From Dermatophagoides farinae (Eukaryota > Arthropoda > Arachnida > Sarcoptiformes > Pyroglyphidae), in assembly GCF_024713945.1 (NCBI RefSeq), contig NC_134678.1:2480001-2544000 (forward strand): DNA of 64,000 nucleotides, read 5' to 3'. The notes under the pieces are model-generated. The model was not told where the DNA came from. It saw nothing but the letters and a program-made list of their open reading frames with translations, and made no database searches. Below are positions 1 through 17,172 of the stretch, one piece after another (positions within the stretch are counted from its first letter, which is position 1; each line of letters begins with the position of its first letter). The position numbers and the translations under genes are program-made.

Positions 1-985
1 TTTCTTGATCATTATTGTTTACAACAACAAAAAAATGAAATGAAATGAAATATATTGAACATATAAAAATATAAAAAAAAATTCCAAGAAAATTTTCGAA
101 TGATATATGTGTGGATTTTGTTTACGTGTTTGTGTTTGTGTATGTATGTGTGCGTTTGTGATAATAGTTGGAAAATGTGACAGAATAATGGAGTCAAAAG
201 AAAGAAAAAAAAAATTTAATAGTACAATTGAATGGTGACAATGTTTATAATATAAATAGGAAATTGGACTTGTTTTCCATTTACTTTGAAATCATAGTCA
301 CTGGTCATCAACAACAGTCAATAATCATTATCATAATTTTGTTCATTATGGAATTTTTCTTTCATCCGTAACGGTGATTTAAATGGATGGATGAATGGAT
401 GGACAGGAAAAAAAAACCCACGAGAAAATTCAAAAACAAAAACAAAAACCAGTCAAGTAATTCATACATGGATTTATTTTGGAGAAAAAACAAAAAATAA
501 ATATAACAATTATCTATTTTTCACCTTTTTTTTCTTTAGGGAAAACATGTTTATGTGATCAAATTATCTTGTCGGTTATCACATTATTTGACATATATAC
601 CATTTTGTTATTCAAAGTTGTAATCATGATCACATTCAATCACTTGTTTTTTTTACATTAGTATTTTATATCTCGATCAACAGGTGGCAGCAGTGTTTGA
701 CGTAAAAAAATGATAAATTTAAATTTTCAATTTTCAGTCTATTTTTTGCCTATTTTTGTGTCAGTATATTTATCCAGTACACATATAAAGAAAAATTGAT
801 TAACCAAACAAATAACAAGCGATCAACAAACGAGTTCATGAAAAAAAAGATATTGTGCCGAAAATAATAACCATTTACGTTGAACAAAAATGAATGTTCA
901 ACAGCAGCAGCACACAGAAAAAAACTTATTATGCATTGTCTGTATAGTTATTTGTTTTTTTTTCCAATCATAACCAACAGAAATA

Positions 986-1008
986 CCAACCAACCAACCA
1001 ACCAACCA
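986..1008. repeat. (CCAA)n microsatellite
   Basis: Nearly six tandem CCAA units are visible. It is a simple repeat with no gene context. Confidence 0.8.
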
Positions 1009-3456
1009 CGATAGGCAACAATCAAAAATACCGAAAACATGACATTCGATTGACGGCCATCATCATGATGATGATTGCCGTTTTTATTTTTATTTCCAAA
1101 CAAAATCAACTGAATAGTACACAGAGTAACACGAGAGATGTGTTCAATTGTTTGAACAAGATTCTTTTTATGTCTGGTCTTTTTCAGGATTTTTCTTTTT
1201 GTTAAAAAAATTTTCATCTTTGATTAGCAGCAAACAACTAACCGGCCTATCAAACAAGCAACCAATATAAAATTTTCATCATTTGATCGGATATTACGCA
1301 TATTATTTTGCTGTCCATGTTCATGATGATCATCTGTATGTGTTTATACAATGGCCAAACAATAATAACAAGGACAAGCTTGTAAACAAAAATAAAAGAT
1401 GATGCCAGCCGTTGGAAATTGTCTATTAATTTTTTTTCTCTCCATTCTTCAACATCATTGTGAAGATCATCATGATATATCATCATGTTGATCCGATTCG
1501 ATCTTTTCCATTGATCGTGTTTGCTTTTTTCCACTGCCAAATAAAAAAAAACTGGAAAGCCGTGTCTGTAATTGATTTTTTTTTATTTTTTCCACTGATG
1601 GTCAAAAAAAAAATTGAATGAATCCGAAAATAAAATGCTGCTACAGCTTTAAGATGAATCTATATATCCATAACAAATAATAGATGAATGGATGTATGGA
1701 TATATTGATTACGACAATGCCCAAAACATGCTGAATGATGATTTTTTTTTCTGTTGTTGTTTTTTCATTGATTATCTTAACCATCAAAGTTCAAAGAACT
1801 GTCGATCACTTTTTTTCTGTGAATATGATAAACTTTGAATTAGAATTGTTCCAAGTTTGTTTGTTTAACAACGTTTGAACAATTTATTGCTTGATTGAAT
1901 TCAGCAACTATTGACAATGAAATTGTTTTCAAAGAAAAAAAAAATTCAAATTCTTTTCGTTTTTTTTTGATAAAGTGATTGACCAATGATCAAAAAAAAA
2001 AAAAAAAATAAGACAACATAGCAGTTTGTCAAAACTGTGATTTTTTTCACATTCTTGAAATGAACAAAAAAATTTGTTAATTGATTGATTGGATAACAAG
2101 TTGTTTTTTTTGTTGTTGTCTTTTATCTATTTTAGTTTGAGAGAGAGAAAAAAACAGAGTAAAAAAATCAATCTGCTAATTGTTCAAAAATGTTATTTTC
2201 TGTGAAAATAAAACAATCAAGTAAATTACTCATTTACACCTGAATAATTTTCAAGCGAAAAATTAAAAAAAAAACAATCAACAAGATTCCTTTTTTCAAA
2301 ATCTTATTTACAATGGCAATGGAATGTTGGTCATTCTAAATTATTATAGGGGAAAAATCGTGAACAACAAACACAAAACAAAATAACTTTTTAAACATTC
2401 AAACAAACCAATTTTTTGACAGGTATTTGATCATCATGTTCTCCTATTTGTATGACACTGATGGCCGATTAAGAAAAAGAAAAAACAACCTATTTATTCT
2501 TACAAAAACTAAATATAAACCTTTAGAAAAATTCTTTACAACTTGGTTAGAAAATGACTTGATTTTTTAACAACAACAACACCATCACGAATACACGAAG
2601 ACATCAATTTTGTTGTCGATCAAAGATGACCTGACATTGACATTTTAATGGTTTTTTCTCTTGATACAATTTTATTGATCAATGGATTGATAAATGTATT
2701 GTTGTTGATTAGACAAACTACATTATTCATATAGGTTTGTATCATAATCGAGAATCATTTACTGGATGAAAACAAATCTCGACTACATTGGATTCTGATA
2801 TTTTTTTTTTTGTTTTTTTTTATTCAGAAGTCCTGAAGTATCTACTTCTTTGTAGTAGTAAAGGCCATGATCATTATCCACTTGCAGTTGCCTAAAGCAA
2901 TTTTATCTGATTATTATTTCAAACCAAAAAATGTGTGTACATACAAATCAAATTGCCAATCAAAAAACAGCAAATAAAGGATTAAAAATTCTACTATCCG
3001 ATCAATTACAACAACATCAACGTCTTGAAATAACATCATATAATTCAAGTTTACTTCATCCAAATAGCTTATGACCATAATTTCAAAATGCCAATAATAA
3101 TAATAATGGTAACGATGATGGATACTAAAGCAGACACAGATAATCTACATTTGTTAAAAATCTGGATGGATGAACAAAAAAAATGAATAAGCAATAAATA
3201 AAACAGAGAAAGAGAGAAAAAAGAACTGTAATCAAGATTTTTTTTTATTTCTGGTAACTAGTAATCATAATTTTTAATTGGCAATATTTGTTCAGAATTG
3301 TGATCATCTTTGTAAGTCATGACTTTTGACAATCCTAAAGGCGTTTGTAATTTTTTTCGATGCTTGAAGCATTTTGGTTGGAATTAGGTGCATTGAACGA
3401 GAGAAAAAGAGCTGTAGCATACACCAAAAAAAATGAGCTCAACCATGGCTAATCTA

Positions 3457-3490
3457 GTTGTTAGAAGAAGAATAGTCTTCTTCGAACAAC
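3457..3490. repeat. Tight inverted repeat (15-bp arms, 4-nt loop)
   Basis: The arm at 3457-3471 is the reverse complement of 3476-3490 with one mismatch, around the loop ATAG. It could form a compact hairpin or cruciform. No flanking target-site duplication or transposon ends were seen. Confidence 0.75.
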
Positions 3491-6400
3491 AAAAAAAAAT
3501 GTTTATAATTAACCTAACTAAAAAAAAACCTGGAGTGAAATCATTGGCATCAAAATCTAGCTATCTAAGTAGAGAAAAAGACATTAATCAATCGATTCAT
3601 CAGTAACGATACGAGATGAAAAGAACATGAGTTATTTTCAAATATTCAATAATAATGATTTGATAAGATCAAATTCAATTATACAAAAATAATTTGAAGA
3701 TCTGATTTTGTAATTTATATTTGTATTTGATATGAAAAAAAAATTTTCCTACCTTTTGACATGATGATCTAATAATGATGAAAACATGAAAACAATTGTG
3801 GGTGATTTTTTTTTGTTTCGGTCCACCCTGATCACGAAAACAATATTCACGAACTGAATACTTTAATATCAAAAATAAAATCTCGATAAAACAATGTGGA
3901 AGAATGATTTTTTTAAATGAAAAAAATGCAATAAGATACTCGGATCCATTTCCTTTTGATGGGTTGATCGTATCAACAACATCTCAACGATAATAATCAT
4001 CATGGTATAGCCATTTCAATGATGATGATGATGACATGCATACAAATCTTTTCATTATGTTTGTTGGAAATTTTTTTATGTTTCATCAAAAATTATTGTT
4101 GTCATCGTTTTTAGAATGTTAATAAATACATCATCCATTGGTCATTATAAATTTTATTGTTGAAAAGATGCGGCTGCAACAGATCCATCAACATAGATGA
4201 TTTTGATGATGGCTAGCCTTTACAACAACAACAGTAATCATCGAAATTATCATCATCATCATCATTTCTATAATTATAGCTTTGAAAATTTAGAATATAT
4301 TTATTTTTTTTTATTTAAATTTGTGGTCTTTCTATATCTTTGTGCGAATTGTTGAATGAAATTATCATTTTTCATTGGTCATTTTGCTTACATGTCGCAC
4401 ACACACAGTAATAATAAATAACACTTGTTACAACCAAATTCAATTCTACGAGGTTACATAATGTAGTATAATAATAATTTTATTTCATTTTTTTCATATT
4501 TCATGATGATATATATTGGGAAAAAAATAAAAGTCAAAACCTAATTTGGTTATAGCGAGAGATATAGAGATATAGAGAAAGAGACAGGCAATTAAATTTT
4601 ACGAATACATATTTCTATTGAAGCTTGTAGACCTGATTGTTGATCTAGTTTTCGGTACTTATTTTTTTCAAATTAGAAATCATCATCGTCAATCAAGCCG
4701 GCAGCATATATATTCAAAATAAAAAGAAAAGAAAAGGATTAATTCATGCTGATTTTGAGCTGTAGCCATGAATGATGGTCATGTGTTTTAGATTTAATTT
4801 CCATTATAATTTCCTTTTATTTTTTTCGCTTTGTTTTAGAGATTTTTTTTTATTTATTTTTTCATTCATGCTATAATCATCAATCTGATGGATGTGTTTA
4901 TACCTGTTGATCTGTGTGATTAACATTTGAATGTGTTGTTGAAAATGGGTTTTTAGAAAGAAAATTATTAATAATATATGAAATGATGTCATGTCAAAGC
5001 TCAGCTTGGTAAATCAAGATCATCATCATCATCATCATTTCAGGATGTCCAATCTTTATTGTTTTGTTGTTTGTAGCATCTTTTTAAAAAAATAGACAAC
5101 CATATAGCAACAATAGAATGAAAATTACAGCCATCATTATCACGAATAAAATAAATGCCAAGAATGTATGGATAAGAACGACGAATTTGAATTACAAATT
5201 CTAACAAATTGATAGGCATGTGTAAATGATTGTATGTGTTTCTGATGGCCAATCGATTCCTAGTAAAATGCTGGTAACATTAAATTTTGAATTTGGTTTG
5301 GGATCATTATCCTCATAAAAAAAAATTTTCATGATAATCAGGATTGCTACCCAAATATTCATGATCATGATCGAACAATTTTCAAAGAATATTTTTCTTT
5401 TTAAATTCTTTTTGTTTTTTTTCAGATAAACAACAGACGTTTCCAAGAATCCAATACTTTATCATAGCACGACCACAGCACAATATAAAAAATCAAAAAA
5501 AAACAAGAACAAAAGGAAATGAAATTGTATTTTAATCATTAAAATTTCCTTTGATGATTCATTCATTTGAATTTATCAACAAAGTTGAAATTGGAGAGTC
5601 TTTCGAAATTATGTGCCTGTGTCGGTTGCTTTTGTTTCGATTGCTCTCTATTTTTTCGCATTATTCATTCAACCATCTTTCTAACATAACGATCATTCGG
5701 CCATCAACATCATCATCATCACCATAATCGTGAAGAATTCGAATAACAACAACGAGCAACAAGTTCCAAGTTTTTTCTCGGAATAAACCAATGGTTCAGC
5801 CTTTAGCTATAGCTACTATCACACAACCATTAACTATCACAATTCTATTCAATATGATTCCTACCTGAACATACAACAACAAAAAAAAATAACGATAAAA
5901 CCTTTTCATGATGATGATGATGATGATTTGGCCAATAATTTTCTCTCATTCATTCAACCATTCATCCATTTGTTCAGTTAACCTGAATGTGTGTGTGTAA
6001 ATTGTAGCTTTTTTCTATACGCTATTACAATCATCAGAATAATGATGGTTGATGATGATGATGATTATTATTATCATCATCAAGGTCTTTGCTTGCTGCA
6101 AAAACAGCAAATTGCCTTTATGTTTGTGTGTGTGTTGTAATAATCATCCCAACAAACATAGAGAAGAAAATTTCAAAAAAAAGAGACACAATTGCTGAAT
6201 TGAATGAATAAATACAAGTCAATCTTGCTTCTGAAATTTTTTTTTTCATTTGTGTTTGTTACAACCCATCTCAGACAGAAAAAACTTATACAAGTAATTT
6301 GGGAGTCTTTCTCTCTTCTTTTTTTTTTGAAAATTGTTGCTGCAACATTTATATTGAAATTTGTATTGCCAGTGTTTTATTCTGGTTTATTTTTTGGTAT

Positions 6401-6583
6401 ATGCGTGGTTAGTTTCTATACTTTACTGTCGCGGTTATATATATCAAAATATTTCAAATGCGTCCAGTAAAAAAAAAATTTTTTTTCCTCAATATATTGT
6501 CCGTTGTCGATGAATGAATGAGTGGAAAAAAACGATCAAGTTGTCGTTGTCGTTGGTTTTTTCGATTCATTCGTCGATTGGTC

Positions 6584-6908
6584 GTCCATCAGTTCACAGT
6601 TCTCCGAATCTTTTTTCTTCAATTTCATTTCTTTGATTATTTTATTGGAAGAATTCAAAAAACTCTAATAAATCTTTACTGTTATTAGAGTTTGATATAA
6701 GCTTCCGATTTTTTTTTGTTATCAAAATTTGAAATTTCTTTTATTATTTGATCATCAATTCATATCTTTTTCGTTTGTTTTATTGTGTGTGTGTGTGTGT
6801 TTGCTTGCGAGTCTTTCAAATTAGATATATACTACACAGGTATATTCATCAATACTCTATTCTCATTTGATTGAAATTTACGTTTTCGAACAAAAAAATC
6901 AAAACAAA
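6584..6908 (+). promoter_or_regulatory. Candidate alpha-tubulin promoter and 5' UTR
   Basis: An arthropod-type initiator match TCAGTT sits at 6589-6594, after a CG-richer patch. A (TG)n tract lies at 6784-6800 and an AT-rich TATATA stretch near 6825, about 80 bp before the ATG at 6909. Either the initiator or the TATA-like stretch could define the start site. This is inference from motif and position only. Confidence 0.25.
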
Positions 6909-9954
<3,046 letters not shown>

Positions 9955-10116
9955 ACACATACATTTCTGATTATTTGAAATGATGATTAAAATTTATATA
10001 TCTTACCCCCGTCCAACCAGTATCACAATTTAATCAAAATTAAATCTAAAAAGCAATGATAAATTGATTTCAAGTGCAAATCTCAAAATTCAAAAAAAAA
10101 ACAAAATCCAAATTGA

Positions 10117-10122
10117 AATAAA
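10117..10122 (+). terminator. Candidate polyadenylation signal of alpha-tubulin
   Basis: AATAAA lies about 160 nt after the tubulin stop codon. AT-rich context makes chance matches common, so support is modest. Confidence 0.35.
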
Positions 10123-11588
10123 TAACCGAGATTTTACAGAACACAGATGATTTTTTTTCTTTGTTATTAATTAATTCAAAATAATAATTGGGTATAATAG
10201 AGAATTCAGAGAAAAAAAAATCAATGAATTTATCTGGATTGAATTTAAAATTCAACACCTAATGTGTGCTGCCATCCACCGATAAGAATATCAGAAGACG
10301 AAATATAGACGTTTTATTTTCAATCCATAGATGTCGACTGAATCGTTAGATTTTAAATATTTTCGCTCCAAATTTTGTCTCTCACCATTATTTTTTTTAA
10401 GGATCATTAAGAATATATTTTGTTAAACAATTAAGGAGAATGAAGAGAAAAAAAAACGGACGAAAAGATCATATGATCATCAAGGTCGAATGAATCGATC
10501 TATAGACGAATTGAAATGAATGTCATCAACATTTAACAAACTAATAATTACGAGATTCGGATTCTCATTTGTGATGGAGTTTTTTGGGTTGAATTATTAT
10601 TATTGTTTTTTGTTTACAATCGACTCACAACTCTTTTTTTTTTTTTTTGCTTATTATTTTACTATATATTGTGCATCATTCGAGATGAGATAGAGTAGGA
10701 TAATTGTGCATCCACATCGTGTAATGAAAATGTTGTTGTTGTTTATAGTATTTTAAAATGATTTATTGAATGACTATTTGAAGGGAAGATGAAGAAAAAA
10801 AACTCGAATTTACACCGGTATGTATGTGGACCACACTGATAATACATCCTCCCTTTTTTTTATCTTTCTTGTTCCTCACATTTTTTTTTATTTTTGATAA
10901 ATAAAAAAAAATCAACCAAAAAGAAAAAAACTCAAATTATGAAGAAATGTCCTGTCCACATCACATCATTGAATAGTTTTATATTTAACCACATTTACCA
11001 CTCATATACACATTTATTACACACACACACAATACAATAACAATACAATTCTATTATCATTTCGTAAATAAAAGATTTCTCTCTCATCATTTTTTTTTCG
11101 TTGTTCTTCTCGATTCATATCGACTCTTTTTTTTTGTTATTTCAGAAATTATCCATTTTATTGTGATGATGATGATGATGATGATCATACTCCCGCCGCC
11201 GCTGGGTGTATGTTCATCATCATCATCATCATCACAATAAAATACTGCTGCTGCTGCTGCTGCGGCTGATGATGATGATGATGGCGACAATTTGAATTTT
11301 CAAGAAAAAAAATCGATCTAACTCTTTATTGTTTAGTGATCGTTGATTTACTATTAGTTTTTTTATTACTAGTTTCTTTTTTCCTTGGACAATATTTTAA
11401 GTCAATGAAAAAAGAAAAAATTCTCTTTTTTTTGCAATTCGATTCAAATGATTTTTTTTTCTTTAGCTGGCCTACCAAATAAATTATATACCATTGTTGA
11501 TGAGATGATTTTCCATTGATGATGGTGATAATAATTATTTTCGAAATTGTCATGCGTACAAACGACAAGAAAAAAATATTTTGCCCAA

Positions 11589-11610
11589 CACACACACACA
11601 CACACACACA
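11589..11610. repeat. (CA)11 microsatellite
   Basis: Uninterrupted dinucleotide array. Confidence 0.9.
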
Positions 11611-12607
11611 TTCATTTATTGATATGGCATGTATCCAATACATCCAGAATTTTTTTTTTTCGTTTTATATTTTTCCATTCACAAACTTGCATTGTTGTTG
11701 TTGTTTGTGTTTCGTTGTTGCTACATTATATTTTTTTCCATATTCCAACCAGATGTATAGACACTTTTTTTTTGGTATATGCGTGATTGATAACTCGTCA
11801 ACTTCCTCACCCACCCTTCTTCACCACTGCTGCTGCCGTCGCCATCACTGATCATCATCATCATCATCAAGCCGATGAATGAAAAAATGAAATCAAACAT
11901 AAATCGAAAGGTTTCAGTCACAATGATCATCAAAAACCGAATTATGGATACTATATGCTATCATAATACGGTTACGCCTTAACGTTCGAATTGGTCAAAA
12001 CAGATAAATACAGATAATAATACAAACATTACACACAAAAGACAGTTTAGTTTTTCCAACATTTTTTTTTTACTCTAATAAAAAAGAGGAACAAGTTTTT
12101 TTTGCCCATTTCATTCTATTAACAAATTTTTCATTCATCTATGGCCACTTTTGTGATCATCAACATCATCACCATCACGATCAGGATTATGAGGAGGATG
12201 ATGAGGATAAGTGATGATGATGATACAAATTAGCTGAAATAAAATTCAATGCTACTACAACCAAACATAAACCAAACCAGCGTAACGAAATGAAACGAAA
12301 CCGAAAACTAACGAACAACAATTGTGAACAGAATGTAAAATAAAATAAAATAAAAAAAGAGATCCAACATTAATACACACAATCTTCTTAATAGAACTGC
12401 ATTATGCAGAAGCAACGAATGAAAAAAAAATGATCTCATCCTCTGAACACACACGATTGAACCAAGATCGACGACGACGACGATCAAGTTGAGATTCGCT
12501 TCCTTTCGCAAAAAATCATTTTCAATACACACACACACAATACACACATACATAAAAACGAAGGCAGACACGCTCACTTACTCACCTTCTTCAATCATTC
12601 AATTCAT

Positions 12608-12772
12608 TTCATTCATTCATTCATTCATTCATTCATTCATTCATTCATTACTAGGTGAAGGTCTTCGTCCTCGTTGATGGATTCTCTTCAATATTTGGTG
12701 ATATTTTACGGCGCCGCCGCATTATCAATGCATGAATGAATGAATGAATGAATGAATGGATGGATGGATGGA
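12608..12772. repeat. Facing TTCA and TGAA tetranucleotide arrays
   Basis: (TTCA)n spans 12608-12649. The complementary (ATGA)n spans 12732-12758 and grades into (TGGA)n to 12772. Since TGAA is the reverse complement of TTCA, the two arrays form an inverted repeat with a stem of up to about 27 bp and a loop of about 82 nt. Confidence 0.85.
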
Positions 12773-12988
12773 TCTGGTTGCTGTGTATTGATATGTCGCA
12801 TAAGATTGTCTTTATTTCTTATGTGGATGCAATATTGCATTTTTATGATCATAGAAACATTCTTGTTTATTTTCTTTGCTACTACAAATTATCCATATGT
12901 GAATGTATGTAATGGATACCGGTTTGTACTAGCAGTTGTTATCCATATCAATGCAATCTGTGTTTTTTTTTTTTTGGCCGACCGAGAG

Positions 12989-13023
12989 TATATAAAGACC
13001 ATCGTCATTGCACGATCCAGTAG
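12989..13023 (+). promoter_or_regulatory. Candidate TATA plus initiator core promoter
   Basis: TATATAAAG at 12989-12997 is followed by an initiator-like TCCAGTA whose A is at 13019, 30 nt downstream of the first T. That is the classic spacing for an RNA polymerase II start. No obvious coding sequence follows. It could drive a non-coding transcript or a distal 5' UTR exon of a plus-strand gene such as the kinase far downstream. Confidence 0.3.
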
Positions 13024-16000
13024 AGAGTCGATGTAATGTCTTTTTTTTTCGAAAGATTTCTCGTTGAACATCACTGGATGGATACAGACATTCATAATGA
13101 ATGATGGGGATGGGATAATGTGTTGAGGGTTTGGGTGATATAATCATTGGTAAACAAAAATGTTGGAATTTATTCAACCGACAATCATTATTATCATCAT
13201 CATCATCATTTTTGTTGTCGTCGTCGCCGTCGTCGTTGTCGTAGTAGTGCTAACTACAGAAAAAAATTGATCATTCGTCTGGGTTAGCATGAAAGTATTT
13301 TTCTTTTTCTTCTTGTTTGTTGTCCAGTTTCATCTTTTTTTTTAAAAAAAGTCAATGTACTATTGATAGTTTTGACATTGTCGATAAAAAGAACTCAAGC
13401 TGACCTTTTTTCCCTTGTAATCATCAGGCATCTGTGTGTCTTATTTCGATCATCTTTGTCATTCAATTTCATCTCACTAATTTATTATTGTTTAAATATT
13501 CAAGAATTTTTTTCAAAAAACAGCGCCATACTATTGCCGACTCATGCGTTGTTTGTAATATGAAAAAAGAGATGAAAAATTCTGAAAAAAAAACATTTTG
13601 AAACCAGCAAATCTTCTTACAACAACTTCAAGCTACAATTTCAATTGGTCCTGGCAATATATTGAATCCTTTTATTGTATGGATCGATCAAATTTGTTTG
13701 GTATTTACATAATATACTGACTACTGATGATGATGATAATAATTGGATTCTGTTATAAAAAAAAACTAGAATAGATATGACTGCTACTACAATGAATATA
13801 TCTTGAGCAGACAAACTTTAATAATTTTCCAAATCGATTCATTCATTTGGGTATAATAAATGAGATGGGATTCTTGCTTCTAGGGTTGTTTTTTTTTCAT
13901 TATCGTTTCGTATATTTTGAGTTTTTGTGGAGAAAAAAATTTTTCTCATTTTTTTCTTCGGAAATTTTTTTTTATTTTTTTATTTTTTCATTGTATTTAT
14001 CCATCATAGGCATCATCATTTCTTCGATTGAATGTAATATGTTCATGTTATTTTTTCCTGCGTAGTGGAAATCGAACAATCCAGAACAAAAACAACAACA
14101 GCAAAACAACAAAACAAAATCATCAACTTGATTCAATTGAATACAGAGTGATCACACGCATACACCTAAATACATTGGAGTTGTATGTGTTTGTTGTTTG
14201 CAGCAACGATTAATAGACAGTTTTTTTTTTAGTCGGGCGTTTTTTTTCCAAGCAAGTCATTGAATATATTCCATACTGGATTCCATAAACTTTCTGGCTC
14301 TTAGTAACAAAAAAAAACTACTTCCTATCTGATGGTGATAGATGGTGCTGTTCCAAATTCTACAATTTAATTATTTTCATTCGAAATTCTATAAGGTGGT
14401 TGTGTTTTTTTTTTGGTGTTTCATTATTCGAAAGTCCAAAAAAAGTAAAGATGTAAATTTTTATGTGAAAAAAAACAAAAGAAACAAAAATCATTACAAC
14501 ACACTAGAGAATTATGAGAATATGCATCGTATTAGATTTCTATTATTATTCAATGTTGGCAATTGAAATTGGAATTTTACAGTTATTTGCTACGAATGAC
14601 AAAAAAACAAGATGAAGAAGACAAAAACCAGAAAAACAATGTAGCCATTTTTTCGTAAATTCTCTTTTTTATTTTGTTGTATGTTTTCACCAGTTTTGTT
14701 GTTTCGTATGCATCATAATAATATCCCTCCCTCTAAAAAAAATTAATAATAATGAATTACGGATGTCGACATATATAATACAAAAAAAACGAACAAAATT
14801 TAATAGCCAGAATATGAATGAATGAATTCTATATGTTCTAGTTGTGCGCACGTTGGCGTATAAATCATTTTCCGGTTCTAATTTTTTTTTTGTTCCTTCA
14901 TTTATTTTTTATCCATTTTTTTTCCAAAATGATTTTGTATACACTACTTTCCTGCTTATTACCTCTTACTCCCACAATTGATTACACAACAAACAGAAAA
15001 AAAAACTTTATATCCAACAATTTTTTTTTCTTATATTCAAATACAAGACAAGAGAATTCCAAAAGAGTTTTACGCTGATGATGGCACATCTCATCGCACT
15101 GACACACACACACACAATTTCAAATGCCATCCCCATCAATATAAAAACAAAATTGCAGATAAACGAAGAGACGAACGAAAATTTAAATCAGAATCTCAAG
15201 TATCTATAGTTTTTAGCAATATAGAATTCTAGGAGAAAATATAAGAATTGAAAATTTAACAACCCACACACACACATATAGATAGTTATACATTTGGGAT
15301 TCTTCAACATTGACTAACATATTCACCTTCAATACATTAGTAGTAGAATTATCGGAATATCCATAGTATACAATAGGACAACATTCAACAACAACAACAA
15401 CAACCGCACAAAACTACGTGATGTATTTGGATTGGCTTCATTTTAACGTTACCTTCTTATTTTTCAAGAATTTTTCCAATTCTCAAAATTTTCTCTTTTT
15501 CTCTAGATGTTACATGTGCTTGTTAAACACATACAAACACATCACTGGTGTCATTCAATTGGTATTGTATTGTGTCATATATGTCTGTGATATCACACAT
15601 AATACAAATATTTTTCACATTCTATTCCATTTCATTTATATATCCAAAAGTTGAAATCTTTACAGTTTGGTTTCTTTTTTGTTCTTTTCTTTCGTTTCTG
15701 TTCTGTCCTTGCCCAGACACACACACACACACACACATACATAGTAGGTTCATTTCATTTTGTTAACAACACTTTTACTTTTCACACACAAACATAGAAT
15801 TTGAAAGGACAAAATAGAAAATTATAGTCAAACCAAGCCAAGAAAAAAAAATCTTCAAACAAGAATATATGGCGACTTATTCCTTGATGGAAGAATAACA
15901 CAGAAGAAAAAAAATCTGCTTCTTTCTTTCTCACTTTGTGTGTGTGTGTGTGTATGTTAAACATTTCATCTTGTTGTGTTTGGTTCACTCATATTTTTTC

Positions 16001-17148
16001 GTTTTCGTTTTCGTTGTTGTTGTTGTTATGCTAAACTCTATTCTTGCAAACTTATTCAATGCTTTGATCTATAGTTTTGAGTTTTAGTCAAGTATTTGAG
16101 AATTGAAGCCAAAAGAAAAAAAATGGCAAAAACTTCAGACCAAACAGAGCCCGATTTTTATATGATTCTGAACTCTAGCTAAAAAAAAATATGAACAGGA
16201 AAAAAGGGGCCAGCACAAAAGAACCAATAATGATAAAAATAAGGGAAAAATCTTCAGGGCCATTGATGCCTGCTTTTTTAAGGTCCAGAAGACCCACACC
16301 CAGACAACAGCAATATATAAGAAAAAAAAATTCTTCACTGTACATGTTGGATCCTAATATTCTTCACCATCATCTATCTATCTATGTGTACGTATTTGTG
16401 AAGAATCCAAAAAAAAGTTCTTTCTGTCTATCAACTGAAACTGTGTCTATGTGTGTGTGTGTGTGTTTATATTGAGTGAAATTGGAAATCAAGAAAAAAA
16501 GGAATAAAAGAGAAAAACGAAAATTCTATATCAAAATTCTTTGGTTCATCAAAATTGGCTTTTAAACATCAATATATCGCCATCTTGTAGTTCAAACGGA
16601 ATGAACAAATATACTGTTGTGTTATATGGATGTATACATTATGGAACAGGCCATCATTTTATTTTTTTCATGTTGATTTTTTTTTTTTTTTAGTTTTTCC
16701 TGTATTGATTACATCCCACCACCATCATTTAATAGCTACTACGTATGATTATTATTTTTATATAAAACAAAAGACAAAGATTGCAACGATAAACAAATAA
16801 AATAAAATAAAATAAAACAAACAAAAAAAACCGAAACAAATAATATAAGCCGATAGTCAGATTGATTGTAAATGAAATGATGATGATGATCAGATTCTGG
16901 CCACCGCCCGAAAAAAAAATCCAGCATTATACATCAGCACAGCACAACACAATACACAACACACAAACACATCATAAACAAAACCTCCTAAACAAGTCAA
17001 CGTCATTGTTTTGATTGCAATTTGCATTTCAATATTTTTTTTCAAGTTTTTGTTTCAAATATAATTGGTTTGTAATGGATTCATAAAACAAAAATTATAA
17101 CCAAGTCAGTATTATTGTCAACCTTAAAGGAATGATGACTTATGATAC

Positions 17149-17172
17149 GTATATATGTGTACACATATATAC
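17149..17172. repeat. 24-bp perfect palindrome
   Basis: The sequence reads identically on both strands, centred on GTAC between 17160 and 17161, with alternating purine-pyrimidine arms. It could extrude a cruciform. Confidence 0.85.

Larger units (their letters stand above)
1..6583. other. AT-rich non-coding stretch, no gene recognised
   Basis: All open frames here are short and made of low-complexity residues. The sequence is poly-A/T runs, CAT/GAT triplet repeats and short tetranucleotide arrays such as CCAA at 986-1008. I see no splice-bounded conserved exon, tRNA or rRNA. The right end probably contains regulatory DNA for the alpha-tubulin gene downstream. Confidence 0.6.
10123..12988. 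other. Gene-poor microsatellite-rich stretch
   Basis: It holds CAT/GAT and CTG triplet arrays (11165-11285), a (CA)11 tract at 11589-11610, and facing TTCA and TGAA arrays at 12608-12772. The longer open frames are acidic, serine or poly-isoleucine tracts produced by these repeats. A GC-richer patch at 12655-12720 reads open on both strands and could be an exon, but I cannot assign it. Confidence 0.5.

Noticed and set aside
11087-11290. Acidic and poly-alanine/serine frame on the minus strand
   Set aside because: It is generated directly by adjacent GAT, CAT and CTG triplet arrays; there is no independent coding signal.
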